From NCBI GenBank assembly GCA_013397115.1, contig VWZW01007674.1, positions 1,319,934-1,383,933 on the forward strand: a stretch of DNA of 64,000 bases, written 5' to 3'. The notes under the pieces were generated by a model. The model ran no database searches. It was given only the letters and a program-made list of their open reading frames with translations, and was not told the origin of the DNA. The stretch is from Edolisoma coerulescens. Its lineage: Eukaryota; Chordata; Aves; Passeriformes; Campephagidae. Positions 1 through 13,000 of this stretch are shown one piece after another (position 1 is the first letter of the stretch; each line of letters starts with the position of its first letter). The position numbers were made by a program, and so were the translations under genes.

Positions 1-954
1 TATCATTAGTACTGTCATTGTTACTATTGTGTGCAAGGCTGCCTAATACCTCCTATGTGAGTCTGTAATCTCACTTACACTTCTCCTTAATCTTTGATAA
101 TTAGCAAAATTGCTAAGTATTTGTTACTGAGTACATCTCTTTTTGCAGCTCTATTTTAATGTACTGCATGTTTCATTAATCAAGAAATTAAGAATGAAAA
201 CAAACAGAAGTTAAGCCCCTTATCTCAAAGTGAGTGCGAAAGGATGGAAGAGTGCAAAGTATAAAACATTAATAAATGAAAATCCAATTTAAAAGGTAGA
301 CTCTTGCCAATATCAGTTGATAATGTGGTTAACTCCTAAATGAGAAAATTTGTATTTTTTTAAGTCAGGTTTTTTAGCTATGTTTGTCATTCATTTCAAG
401 AATTATCTCAGTTCTTAAACATTATCAAACTAGCTAACCAAATAATATCTTACAGTAGTTAGTTCCTGAGCTTAATGTACCAAGAAATATTTTATCTATT
501 TTGGATGTATGTAATACTAACTGCTTTCAGAGTTTACAATACTTAAGTAATTAATCCCACAAATTTTCCAATTCTTCTGGTATACTTCATTCAAGACAGT
601 GAAATGACAAAGAAGATAATTCAGAAAATTATCAGATGTGGAAAGATTCTTAACTGATCTTTTCACTGCGGCATTCTGCCTTTTTGTTTCAATCCTACCG
701 TAGTCATGACTGGAAATAGGAAACACTAAATTATTCAAGGGATCTGCATCATCTTTTGCTAAGCACATCTGAAAGAAGTGCTAGTGTCCTCCCATAAAAG
801 GTTTAGTGTCATTACAGACCATTAGGTGGAGGAAATGAAGCAAGTGAATATGATGATGAGATGAAATATTATCTTTATCAGTCTGGCTTTTAAGAAGAAA
901 AAAAGTAGGGAAAAAAAAGAAAAATTAGGGGAGAAAAACAGTTTTAGAACTTAC
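1..954 (-). other. STARD9 intron 19 (partial)
   Basis: Intron downstream of exon 19, open at the left edge. It is AT-rich with A-runs near 895-935. I did not find the expected next STARD9 exon. One acceptor-like site (CAG at 771-769) is followed by an in-phase open stretch at 517-768, discussed as a weak candidate only. No repeats recognised. Confidence 0.6.
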
Positions 955-1037
955 TGATCTTCTCAGTCTTAAGAAAGCAGCTTCTGCTGGGTGATTGAAT
1001 CTAAACTTATGAGATTTGCCAAGGACAACAAGGGCCC
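955..1037 (-). CDS. STARD9: STARD9 exon 19 (end of FHA domain)
   Basis: 83 nt: two bases completing Gly, 27 codons (residues 548-575). It reads GALVVLGKSHKFRFNHPAEA then AFLRLRRS. The GAxVxLGxxxxFRFNHPxEA strand ends the FHA domain of KIF16B and STARD9. Acceptor tttcacag, donor gtaagt directly after TCA. It is the last exon I can assign with confidence; the next STARD9 exon was not recognised in 1-954. Confidence 0.93.
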
Positions 1038-4000
1038 CTGTGAAAACAAAATAATTAGATATTTACAGAGACATAATTCATCAAACTACTATAGAATAGT
1101 ATGTTAAAAAAAATTCAAATTCTGACCAACAGCTTTCTGAACACCACAGAACAGAGAACTATTTTTAAAATTTGCCACTATGGAAAGACAGAGTTATCAA
1201 TCTGTAATGACAGCATCCAAGCAAACTGATCTTGGAGGTCTCTGCAGACTAAACATAACTGTAAATTCCCTGTTCATATTAAATGACTTCATGCCAAAAC
1301 CACAACCAACCCACTGCTGAAAACTTGTTTTTACCCTATATTTTTAAGAGTCTAGATCACTGCAAGTTCCCAGAAGCTGGACTGTTACTTTAAACAACTT
1401 AAAAGTATGGAAGCCTGATCCATTTAATATGAATTCATTATCATAGCCTGTGACTTAGTGGCTATTAGATTCCAGACTGTGAAAAAGCTGAAGTTTGTTC
1501 CAACCATATTATATAATTGCCAAAAAACCCTGTCAGTGGCCAGCTGGCTTAGAGCCAGTCTCCACTACTTTCCACAATGGTGTCTCTCATTACATGTCTT
1601 CCCTTTTCAGAAACCTACAGGCTAGTGTTGCCAAAAGAAGGCAGAATACTGTCACCAATGTTTTAATCTTACTTCTGTGGGGTACTTAATTTATTTGTCC
1701 CAGCTCTAGCCATGGATCAAACTTTGTGGAGCAGGCAGAAGACTGAGAGATGTCTTTCTTTGATCTGCTCACATTCCATAAATCCTTGATCTAAACTCCA
1801 GTGATAAGGTGACTATAATGCAGCACTCACAGAAAAAACAAGGCTTACCTTGTGACAGACGACAGGACCCAGACACTTCACACCCATTCACAGAGCAGCG
1901 CGCGCCCGGACCTGGTCTCAGAGTCACAATCCCACAGTAGTTGTCTATCATACAGTGATTCCTTTCAATCCACTGTCCCTGCAAAACTACAACGCAGAGA
2001 TATATCTCTCCTGTTGAAGGGGTTGTGTTTGCCCTGTCTTCCTCAGAATGGAGTACCACAAACTGTTTGACTCTATGCATACTTCATACCCCAGGGAACT
2101 ATATCATGTGCAAAACGAGGAGATTAAATCCTGCTAGCCAAATCACAGAAAAAACTTACTATTGAAACTCACTCTTGAAAATAATGAGATTGTTTCTTTA
2201 TTTCTGGTACTGGAAAACTACATATCATTTTCTGATTTGGGAGCTGATGTGCAAAGTCTTCTATTATGCTGAATTTTCTTAATGCCGTTATGGCACTTAT
2301 TGTTTATAATTCACTAATCCACGGCAGAAAATAATCAAACATAACCAAGCTTAGCAGAATTTAACCAAAGCTGAGATTCCACAAATTTTCCAATTTCAGT
2401 ATAAAGTTTCTGTTCTCTATCGTAGTATCTAGCTCCTGAGATTGACTGCTAAAATTAAAAGCAGAAATTAAATTAAATAAGACATATTCTGAATAATTTG
2501 GATTTTTTATCTAAAATACTATGTACAAGTAGAGTTGAAAAGCATTTTCAATGTCTCATGATCACTTGTGCCACTAGATTAGGGCAGAACATCTGCGAAT
2601 CTGGATGTAAGATGAAGATACTTTTAAGCTCTAGTGTAGCATTTCACAAGTGGGAAGAAAATTCTGAAGAGATCTCAATTAGGTCAAGTCCACTGACTTT
2701 TTGGCATCTTAAACAAAAAATAATCATATATTTTAGCAAACACTAATTATTAGCCTCTTCTACTCACCTTCTTCAATAAAGAAAGCTGACAAATAGAAAC
2801 ATGACCTGGCTATTACACATGACAAATGAAACCTCTTGGTTTGACCTGACCATATCACAAAACAAGTTGCAATATCATTCTCTTACCAATGTCTTGATCT
2901 TGGTCTGAGTCACTTCTTCCAATTTTGGTTGTTCCTTCCTAAAACAAGAAAAGAACTAATTTAAATGTTGTTTACAGAAAAAAGACTGTATATACTACTT
3001 TCAAAAGCTTTGGTACTTCATTTTAGCAAACATTTAAATTAAATTGCCTCTGAATGACTGAATTGTTTGAAATGCTATGTAGTTCGCAATATTACAGCTG
3101 ACTGTCCCCCATAGTGTTGCAATTACTCTTCATCCTGAAACTATGCCAGCTTCTATGACTCCAGTAGATAAAGTAACGCTCAGTGGATGACTTTTGGACC
3201 AATTGCTCAAGACCAATATTTTGAATATGAACATGCATCCTGATGCTTTGAACTTTTACAGTGAGATTTGCTGTTTGCAGAAATGAGGTAATTCTTTTAA
3301 TAAATATCCATGCAGAAAGAAAGAAGCTGCAGTATGACTATTCAATTAACCACACTTTTCAATTTAAAAGTAACAGAATTCCTAATTTGTATGGGCATTT
3401 TGTCATAGATGATGAATTCTTCAATCTAACTACTAAGGAAGAACTTTTTTCTGAAACTTAAATGACATCTATGAAAAGTCTTCTTGGTGCTTACGGTACA
3501 TGGGCAAGTTCCCAAACTTGAAGATTCAATAATATCAAAGAAAAGAACTGTCTAGGAACAAAAGTCTCCAGAACAAGAAGACTCGAACCATACTATGGGT
3601 AAGCAATGGAAGTGAGACAGTAGTTTTATGGTTGCCTTCAAACAAAAAAGAGTCATTTAAACAATACCATGAGAAAAAAACTGCCAAAAAAAAGGCAATT
3701 GATTTACCATCTGTCTATTGGTTCTGTGCTTCTTCTTAGGAAAACAAAGCAAGATAATTTCCCAATTCTAAAGAGACACTGTAATTGGTTATGGTAAAGT
3801 GATTGGTAAATGCACTCTAAAATTACTTTAGTGGCAAGCCTTTCAGTTATATTAAAATTAATTATGGGCAGTAAACATGTGATTTTTTGTTCAAATCAGA
3901 ACAAATTGAATATGCTCTCTGCTCCAAGCATATTGTAAAACCTAGATTTAAAGATGAAGCAAGAAATAGTAATTGGAAGCCTGAAGACTGGGAAAACAGA

Positions 4001-7000
4001 AGCTGGGCACTACCCAAGGTGACCCAGCTATGGGTAATTATGGGTAAATCACAGTGGGTTTGTGCACTGGACAGAAAGGAATTGGTTATCACAAAGCTTC
4101 TCACAGAGCTCAGCTCTCTGAACCAACTCACAGATCCCTTGGGCATGAGCCGTGCTGAGACTTCATTTGCTGGAGAGGCTGAAAGCTGGACTGTGCCTCA
4201 GCTTTGGAGCAATTACCAAGCTACATGTCAGTTTAAGGTTCAGCAGACTCAGCTGCAAAATATCCACCTGGGTTGGCCACAACTTCTAGAAAACTTACAG
4301 TCCATGTGGCATTTGACTCACATCACTCAATCAAATGAGTTAGCAACACGTATTTTATACAAAGAGAAGTAAACCAACTCCTAAATGACCTCTTTATCAA
4401 TTATCTTCTTCACTAAGAATTATCTTCTTCTTTGGCAAAGAAATAGTTATTGTAATTCCAAAAGAAACTTTTTCCAAGTTGCTGAACTAACTCTCTGGTA
4501 GTACAATTTAATTCAGAAAAGTGTGTTACAGTGGTATCGGCTCAGGAAATTCACAACAGCATCCCAGTCGGTGGAGTGATTCTGGGTAAGTTTAAATCCA
4601 ACTAAAAATTGCAGGTGAGACCAATGGTACAGATACGATACAAGCAAAACTAACTCAACTTGAGAAAATGAAACAAAAATACCCATATCCCAGAAGAATG
4701 TTGATTTTATTTTTAAAATGCTATTATTGAGATAATAATTGCAATATTTATATTCTTTTCAAATTTAATATTGAGTATTCCACCTGAAAAAGTGAAAGAT
4801 GTTTCAGATGAAACAACTGCACAACCTGACCTTAGCACGTCACAGCACATCGTCACATCTGTTGAAGTGGTTTTACATTGTTACCTCTTCTGGCTGTGTC
4901 TCATGACTAAGGGTAGAATTCCTAAGGTGCATTACAGAACAGTAAACAGTAAGATTGCTTTGCCCCTTCACTTTTTGGAGTACTGCAGCTTTCAAGACAG
5001 CTTATGAAGTACATATTTATTAAAGCAACAAACAAATTTCATATTTTTAAGCTATGCAAAAAAGGTCAGTTAAATCATAGGAAAACATACATCTTTTATT
5101 AATAAAAGCCAGAAAATTAAGGGTGGGTGCAGCATCGATTAGTGCAATTAATACTACGAAATATCAGGAGGGTAAATGAGTAACACAATATTTATTTTGC
5201 ATGATCTGAAAACTGCTGCTGTGACCTCTCTCAAGAAGTACAATGTAAAGCACTGTTATATGTTGAAGCCCTAATTTGTAAGGAACTACTAATATTTTAC
5301 CTTCTTGCTGCTCAGATGAAGGTAACTGACACCAGAGACTAAAAGATGTAAAGCACAAAGAAAAGAAAAGGCAGCATCTAGAAGCAAAGAAAGAAGGGAC
5401 AAAGATGTTAGTGTGACAGAGTCATGAATGACTTCAGAAGGTGACCCTTCAAACCAGGTTACGCCATTAAAATGAATATATTTAAATCAGGTGTTGTTAA
5501 AATTAGTATGGGAAAGTATTTACACTTTCCAAAACGGCACATAATAGACAAACAGTTAAGTAGTAGCAGCTGCTTCCAATAAATATTTAATGTTAATGCA
5601 GGGTTGAGTAGTTGAAGTTGCATGTTGATCAGCACTGGACATAAATACTTGGTCTGTAATTGTTACCTGGTACAATTTCTTTGTGTTGGCATGAGAAAAA
5701 TTAGTTAAGTTTCTCTTTCAACATGATAGAAGAACAGCATGATTTCTGTTCTAAATATTTGTTGTCACTTTTAAGAGGAATAAAAAAATCCTGTGTCCAT
5801 AAACTATATCTATTACCACAAAATCTAGATGAAGGTTTTTTATTAGTAGACAGATGCATGATTTTCAATCATATTTAACATATGTTTTGGCAATGAGTGC
5901 ACCTCTGTAGAAGTGCCCATCCAACATTCCTTTCACATTAAGCAGCATTAATATTTCAGTAATTTCCATTCATTTAAATAACATCAAAAATGTTGAAGTT
6001 TGGCTTAGCACTTGCTTCATCAAAACCCAAAAAAACCCCTAAAACTGACCCAGCCATGCACATCATATGCCATAATGTGCAGTAATATACATACAATGTT
6101 ATGAAAGTTTCTTGGTGAAAACCTTGCCTTAAATTAGCAGCTGCACCACAAAACAGTATCTATGAGGCCAGGATTTCTACCTGATCTTCAAAAACAGTCA
6201 CTCCAGTAGGATCACAAGCAATTAGCCTTCATGCTACATACCTGGTATCTACGTGGCAGATCTCTGGTAGGATTAAAAGCAATGCACAGAATCATTGCCA
6301 AAGCGAGCTTTTGTTTCCCAAAGCTTACTTTTATCTCTACATATTCAAATATTCCAGTCTTAAGTATACAAATGCATAATAAAATTTGGAGCAGTATGTC
6401 TGCTATACTTTAAGCACCATCCTTTATGTTTCCACATACACGCACACATAACTGCCCTCATGCTTTGTGGACAAACTACTAATGCCTAATTTGAGTATTT
6501 TGCTTTGCTTGTAATACAATATCAAATAGTTTGCACATGCATTCTTAAGAGGTCAACTTATATTCATATATAAATTCTTCTCCTTCTCCATTTCCATGTA
6601 TTTTTTACTTTTCCCCCCATTACGTCTTGTAATCTGTGACCTTCATGTTTTGATAGCTGTTGTAATGTCACCTTAACTGCCCTCCATTTCCAAAGAAAAC
6701 AAATACTTTCAAATTAAAGGGTAAAATAAGACAAGTGACCATATCTCACCCTGAGATGATACAGCACTACTCCTGTGCTGAGGATGTCATCATCCATGGC
6801 CATTAGATGAGGTAAATTAGAATCTATTGTAACTCCAGCTTTTTCTTTGTTGATGTCCACACTGTATTCTTCCATGATGGCTTTCCTGTCTGTCCACTTA
6901 CTTGTCCAGTCTTTGGTCAATTGCTCAATCTTAAAGAATAGGATAGAGAATGGTTTCACTTACTAAGCAGGCTAATTTTTCTTTTTGATCATGCTAACAA

Positions 7001-10000
7001 GTTATTTTGCCTGTCTTTGGGCAAAACTTAAGGTCTGAAAAACCTTTCCAGGTTACCAGTGATCAAATTTTGGTAATTGTAATTTTGGTAAGTGTACAAT
7101 AATTTCCTTTGAATAAATTGGAGTTTATGTTAGAAGGGACAGACTCTGTGTAATGAATTACTTGTCTCTATCAAGACAGCTTTCAAACAAGAGGTAGATT
7201 GTGCAACCTTAGTGATACACAATGGACTGTATCCCATTAAGGACATGGGACTTTTGTCACAAACTCATAGAGCACACTCAACATGCATCAAGGATGGCAG
7301 TTTCCTGCATCTGCGGAGCAAAAAGGAAAGGATTAAGACAAAAAATATTTTCACTGTAGTTTCCCAACTATAGCAATGCTATCCCCCTGGCCTAGTGGAA
7401 CAGAAGATAGTTACAGCATCAAGTAAATCATACACACCTTCATTTCATTCTGGAGGACCAGCTCTGTGAGATTTCCATCCCTGTCATCACTCCAAGAGGG
7501 ACTGGAATTCCTCTGTACAAACAACAGCCACCAAGATCTACATGTTAGTTTTCTTATTCACAGCTGGCAGGCATGTTCTTTCACTCTCCAGCACTTCAAG
7601 ATGATGAACTCAAGAGAAGGAAAGATAAAATATATATGCTGCCTTCTAGCATCTAGCCTACATCTCTCTAGCTATTGCATGCTATTTTTCGGTGTAAAGA
7701 ACTGGTGAAAAAGCAATAACTGAGAGATAGTTTGGTGTAAATAAATCCTGAAGTGTAGTTTCTGTCTCTCCCAGCAAAACATTCTCTCCATGGCTTGGAA
7801 AAGCAAGACACTATTATTATTCCAACAGAGAAAACCACCAGGGACGTCAGCTGTATTGTGAAGGCTCACAGATGTTAACAACTTTTTTGGGGGGGAAAGA
7901 GCGTGCAGGCAGTGTGAAACACCCATTACTCTCTTGAAGCTTCCATACCCTTAAAAATAAAATATTTATATTTCATGGTATTTCTGGACAGGTAAACCAT
8001 CCAACTCCATGAAAGAGAGGCAAGGAAATCCTTTTGAATCATTACATGACTACTTATACTTCAGGTTCATCAATATAGTGACAAAAAAAGGAGCAATGAC
8101 AGAAAAGCAGTTAAGCATATAACAATTGCAAACTCACCCAGAGAACAGTTGCATTTCTCTCCAGTTATAATAATCATGGAAAGAAAAACAGGTGAGATGA
8201 AAGCAAGCTGCCTAAAGTAACACAAAAGCTCCAGCAGGGAAATGTTGCTACATACCAGTTCAAAGCTCATCAGCATAGTTTTCAACCTATCAATTTCTTC
8301 TCGCAGTTCTCTGATCAGTTTCACATTTGCATCCTGAAACATTGAGACATAAACCATTGGAAAAATCAGTCTTAAAAAAATTCTAGCTTAAGAAATCAAT
8401 GTGGAGGTATTTCAACAGCCAGGAAGAGAGGAGAATAGGTAAACTCACAACAGCACGCCTTGCTTCACACTGCCAGGCCCCTGAGACACACTGCCTAGGG
8501 ATAGGTGGTTCTCATCTTGGATAGTTTCTCTTTCACCATAAACTTTGTTCCATCTCTCTTCTGAACACAGACCTACCATAGCATTTGTTCCCATCATGAC
8601 TAGAGCGATAAATCACCACTTTTAAGGATTTATCTTCAAAATAGTTACATTACATCAGAAAGATGCTGTTATTTAATGCTGGTATATAAAATCCAATTAG
8701 AGAAGACTAAGTCAGAATATCATCAAGGATGGTATTAAAAGCCCTTACAGCTGAAGAATTTCCTGTCTGCCTGTGGAGGCATTTGTCTCACTTTCAGAGT
8801 AAGCATTTCTGCACTGGCAGTTTCTGGAAAACAGCTTTTACAGACAGTTCAGATAAACTCTTGAGTCAAGAATCAGCTTTCTCTGGGCTGCCAGGTCAAT
8901 TTGCAGTGAGGGGAAGAGGGCTGGGATTGAGGATCTAGCATGGGCTGGGCAAGAGTGATGGGTACACATGTTGGGATGCTGAGAGACTGTGTGTGACAAG
9001 AGGCTTATCCAGGAGTGTTTATGTGACTTTAGCCTGTCACAGAGCTGAGAACTGCTGCTGGCAAAACCAAGCACACAATTGCTGCTACTATTGATGTCTG
9101 AAAACTACTTATAGGCACTGGTAATTCAGATGCAAATTAAAATTGGGAAACCTAGGATTAGAAGGTTTTCCTTCTGCCCAAATTTAACAGAGTATTGTTA
9201 GGAAAGCAAATAGTGAAGTACAACTGTATCTTTTATCTACAAAATAAAATCTTGATACACTCATGCCAAATCACAAAAGAATACTACTAAAGCTGTAAAG
9301 TCAATGGATTAAAGATTGGGAAATGGCTGGAATTAAGACTTTTTTTGAAACCTAAATTCACTGTATATTCCTTAAATGAATGCACTGTGATTAAGTCCTT
9401 AAGTTATGTGATCGTGTGTAAAGGGAGACTCATGCAGAATTCCAGATCAAGAATGCTCAGTTGCAAAGCAGCAATTCTAGAGTTTTATATTTCTAGCATG
9501 TGTGACTGTAGATCCAGATCAGTATGTGCTGCTTGAATTTTGCTGTAAAGACAGACAGAATTATGCATTTCTTCATGAATTATTTTTAATACTGGTTCTT
9601 ATGACTATAGTATCTAAAACCTCCAATCTGTTTTAGCACTGTGTCTTTGATTGAGAGCATTTATAGTTTTCACATTTGATAAATGTGGACTTATCAAAGA
9701 GTAAGAGTGGAAAATGAGAAAAAAAGCACACACTGAGAATTTGCCTTAAGCATCTGGAACATCTAGCATTGAACAAGAATGGGATAACCAGAGCAGGAAT
9801 AGAATTCAGGCCTCCAATGAAGCACCTGACTCTCTCCTTAATACTCTGCCATCTTTTAACTTGTGCAGCCTGTGAAGGACCTCTGCACAATCAAGCAAAT
9901 GAATCTGTCATAAAGTCAGAGCTCATTTCTAGAACAGGCAATGAAAGAAGCTCATGTTCTGTGGCTAAAATTATTCCCATATATTTAAAGGCTTCATTAT

Positions 10001-13000
10001 TTTGTGTACTGAGAAGACAAATTGTGGCTACATAGGCTGCCTCAGGCAGAACTCAAGGCCTCACCTCATTTACTCTGGGCTTGTTAACAATACTTTTGGC
10101 ATTTGCAGCATATCTCAAGGTACTCATGGTCTCGTTGTAGCTGGAGCTGGCAGGAGAGATAGCTACAGACAGAAAACAACACAATTTTAAAAAAATAAAA
10201 CCAAAAAATAACCCTAGGGTTATTTCACTAAGCTCACAGAGAATGTCATCTCCAGATTGTATTTATAACTGAATGAGTCACCTAAAATCAAAGCTATGAC
10301 CTTGGTAAGACTCTTAAACATAATTTCATGCACAATCAGCATGCATTTTCCTTTCCCTGAGTATTCTATGAAGTATTTATGAAATTCTAAGTGCTATAGT
10401 TGTCTTCTCACTGCAGTAGAGGTGTATATTAAAGGCACAACGTAGTGCAAAACGTTATAAAATTAATAGAAACCAAACTCACTGGCAATCATAATGGTCT
10501 TGGAGTTGCCTCCCAGACTGTCCTTCAGAAGCCAGGTGAGGATGGAGTCACGGTAGGGGATGTAAGCTGGCCGTCTGGTCCCACTGCTGCTGCCTGAGGG
10601 AGGACTGTCCACATGACTGCTCTCCCCTTCGCTTGTGATGGTGTTAATGCTCTGGCAGCTGCTGAACATCTGAGAATTTTGTGCTGAAGGAGAAACACCA
10701 TGGAGATTAGGAAAAGGGTTATTTTTTTCTGTCATGGCTACTTAATTTTCTTAAATGTCATTACAGTTTATGAAGACACCACACAGCTGCTCTGTTGAGC
10801 TTCTTGATGTTAATGCCAATAAACATTTACACTCAACACGTGGTGAGTGAGTCATATGCTTTTAGCTCTACCCTTCAATATAAAGAACTAATGTGCTTAC
10901 CTAAAGTGGATATGACAATTCCAAGTGTAACTAATGACTTGTTAATATTGGCACCTTCGGTAATTCTATCTTTACAGTAACTGGGATCAGCCCTTTCACT
11001 GTAGCAAGCAAGCATGAAAAAGACAATGCAAAATAAACAAAAATGTTTTATTATCAACATACAGTCAATATGAAAACATTATGTATTCTCAAGCAATACA
11101 AGAAAACAGAAATTATGAGCTTTGCAATTAAAAAACCCATATACTTTGAATATTTTATATTGTCCTCTGTTTCAGAAAGTCCAAAATACTATGAGCAAAG
11201 GCTGTTGGTGCAAGATACTGTTAAAGACCCACCAAAATATAAATTCAAGTCTGAACTGGGCAACCCAATCACAGTGGTTCTGAATTTAAAAAAACAACAC
11301 ACATTTCACAACTCCACAAGGGTACACTGGCTCAGTACAAAAGTCTGTATATCCTCTCAGTACCACTTTCTCTGACCATACACGCATGGCAATTTATGTT
11401 CTTGAGAAAACAAAAATCCTTTTCTATAACTCTTCTATAACTCTTCAGCACAACTTCCATCTTTCTGCTTTCTGTTACATCCAGCACAACCACATGTTCC
11501 TCACTGAAATGCATAGCAAAGATCAGAGACTTAAGAACTTTTGGAATATTAACAATATAATCAGTGAGATATGACTATTTTCTCCTGCCCATGTTAGGCA
11601 GCCATGAGGAACACTTTCCCTTTTCCCCCTCTCTTTTCAAGCTCAGATTTAGTAATTCCAACAACAGCTACTGGAAAAGCCACTTAAAAAGAATATGGAG
11701 TTGAATAGAATTACCTTAAACGTATGCAACAGCACAGTATTGGATCTGAGGACCCAGGAATTCCCTTCCCCAATGAAAACCAATACCCAGTACAGAAGAA
11801 CTATTGAAAAAGACAACATTAGCTTAATATTCCCTGTTACTTTATAAGAAAGTCAGGCTTACTGTTAGGTCAATGAAATTTTAAAATATTAAACTTCATC
11901 ATTTAAGACAGTACTGCCAGCATCTTCAGAGAAAATTACCTCTTTGCCCTTCAGTATATTACCTGCCTGCAAGGTCCACTAAGTTGATCTTGCTTGCAAT
12001 TTCAGAGGGAAGATTGTTCTCCAGTATAGCCTGAAGAGAAAAACATAAATAAGGATGACTATTCCCCTTAATTAATTAATGAAAATAAGATTGATGTGTT
12101 CTTTTGTTTGAAGCTGAGTTGTACATGTGACTGTCTCACTGCCTTTGTTCGTGACCTTGACCCTCTGACTATGTTCAAACCATTAACTCAACAGCTTTCT
12201 CACCCCACAGAGAAACTACCCTCCTATGCCAATTTCCTCTTGAAAAAAACCTTTACTGCCTAGAGACTGTGAAAGGCTTTCTTGTAGACCTTGCAGAGTT
12301 ATTTTCCACTAATGTACTCCAAAGGTCTTTTGTGAAACTAAGGAAAAATATCCTAAAATGTTCTGTGATTACAGGATGTTAGAAGTGTGAGATAGAGAAG
12401 GTCTATTGGATCACTGGACGACTTCCCTGCCAGGGAAGGACGTAATTCCTCCAGAGAAAGGCTGCATTGTCTCAGGGAGAGTACTGGATGCCAAATGCTA
12501 AAGAGATGAGCACATCTAAAAAGCTGGACAGATACAAAATTTTGGTGTAAACTAATGCTGTACTTCAATTAAGAATCCTAAACAAGTGTGACAAAACATT
12601 AACTTCAAACATATTCATATGTAATTTTCACAGCATCCAAGGAGGGTTATTGCATTTCAAAGGGCTGATTAAAACTGAAAACATTTCTTTTAAAAGTGAG
12701 GTTTTGGCATCACTTCTGACTTTAAGCTTGCACAAAGGAACAGAACACTTCAATAAGCACTCAACACATCTGCAGTGTGATCCAAAGGAAATAAGTAACA
12801 GCTTCCACTATTATTACAAACAGCACAAAATAGTGGCAAGTAAACAATGCACAATGCAGTGAGCAATGCTTTTGAAAGTGAAAAGGAAGTTGCGTTATTT
12901 TTAGCTAACCTGAGTGTAGTGGATGGTGAAGATAGCATGGGATCTGCTGCTGGCATTGTGAATATGTGTAGCTGCTGTGATTCTAGAAAGAAGAAAAAAA

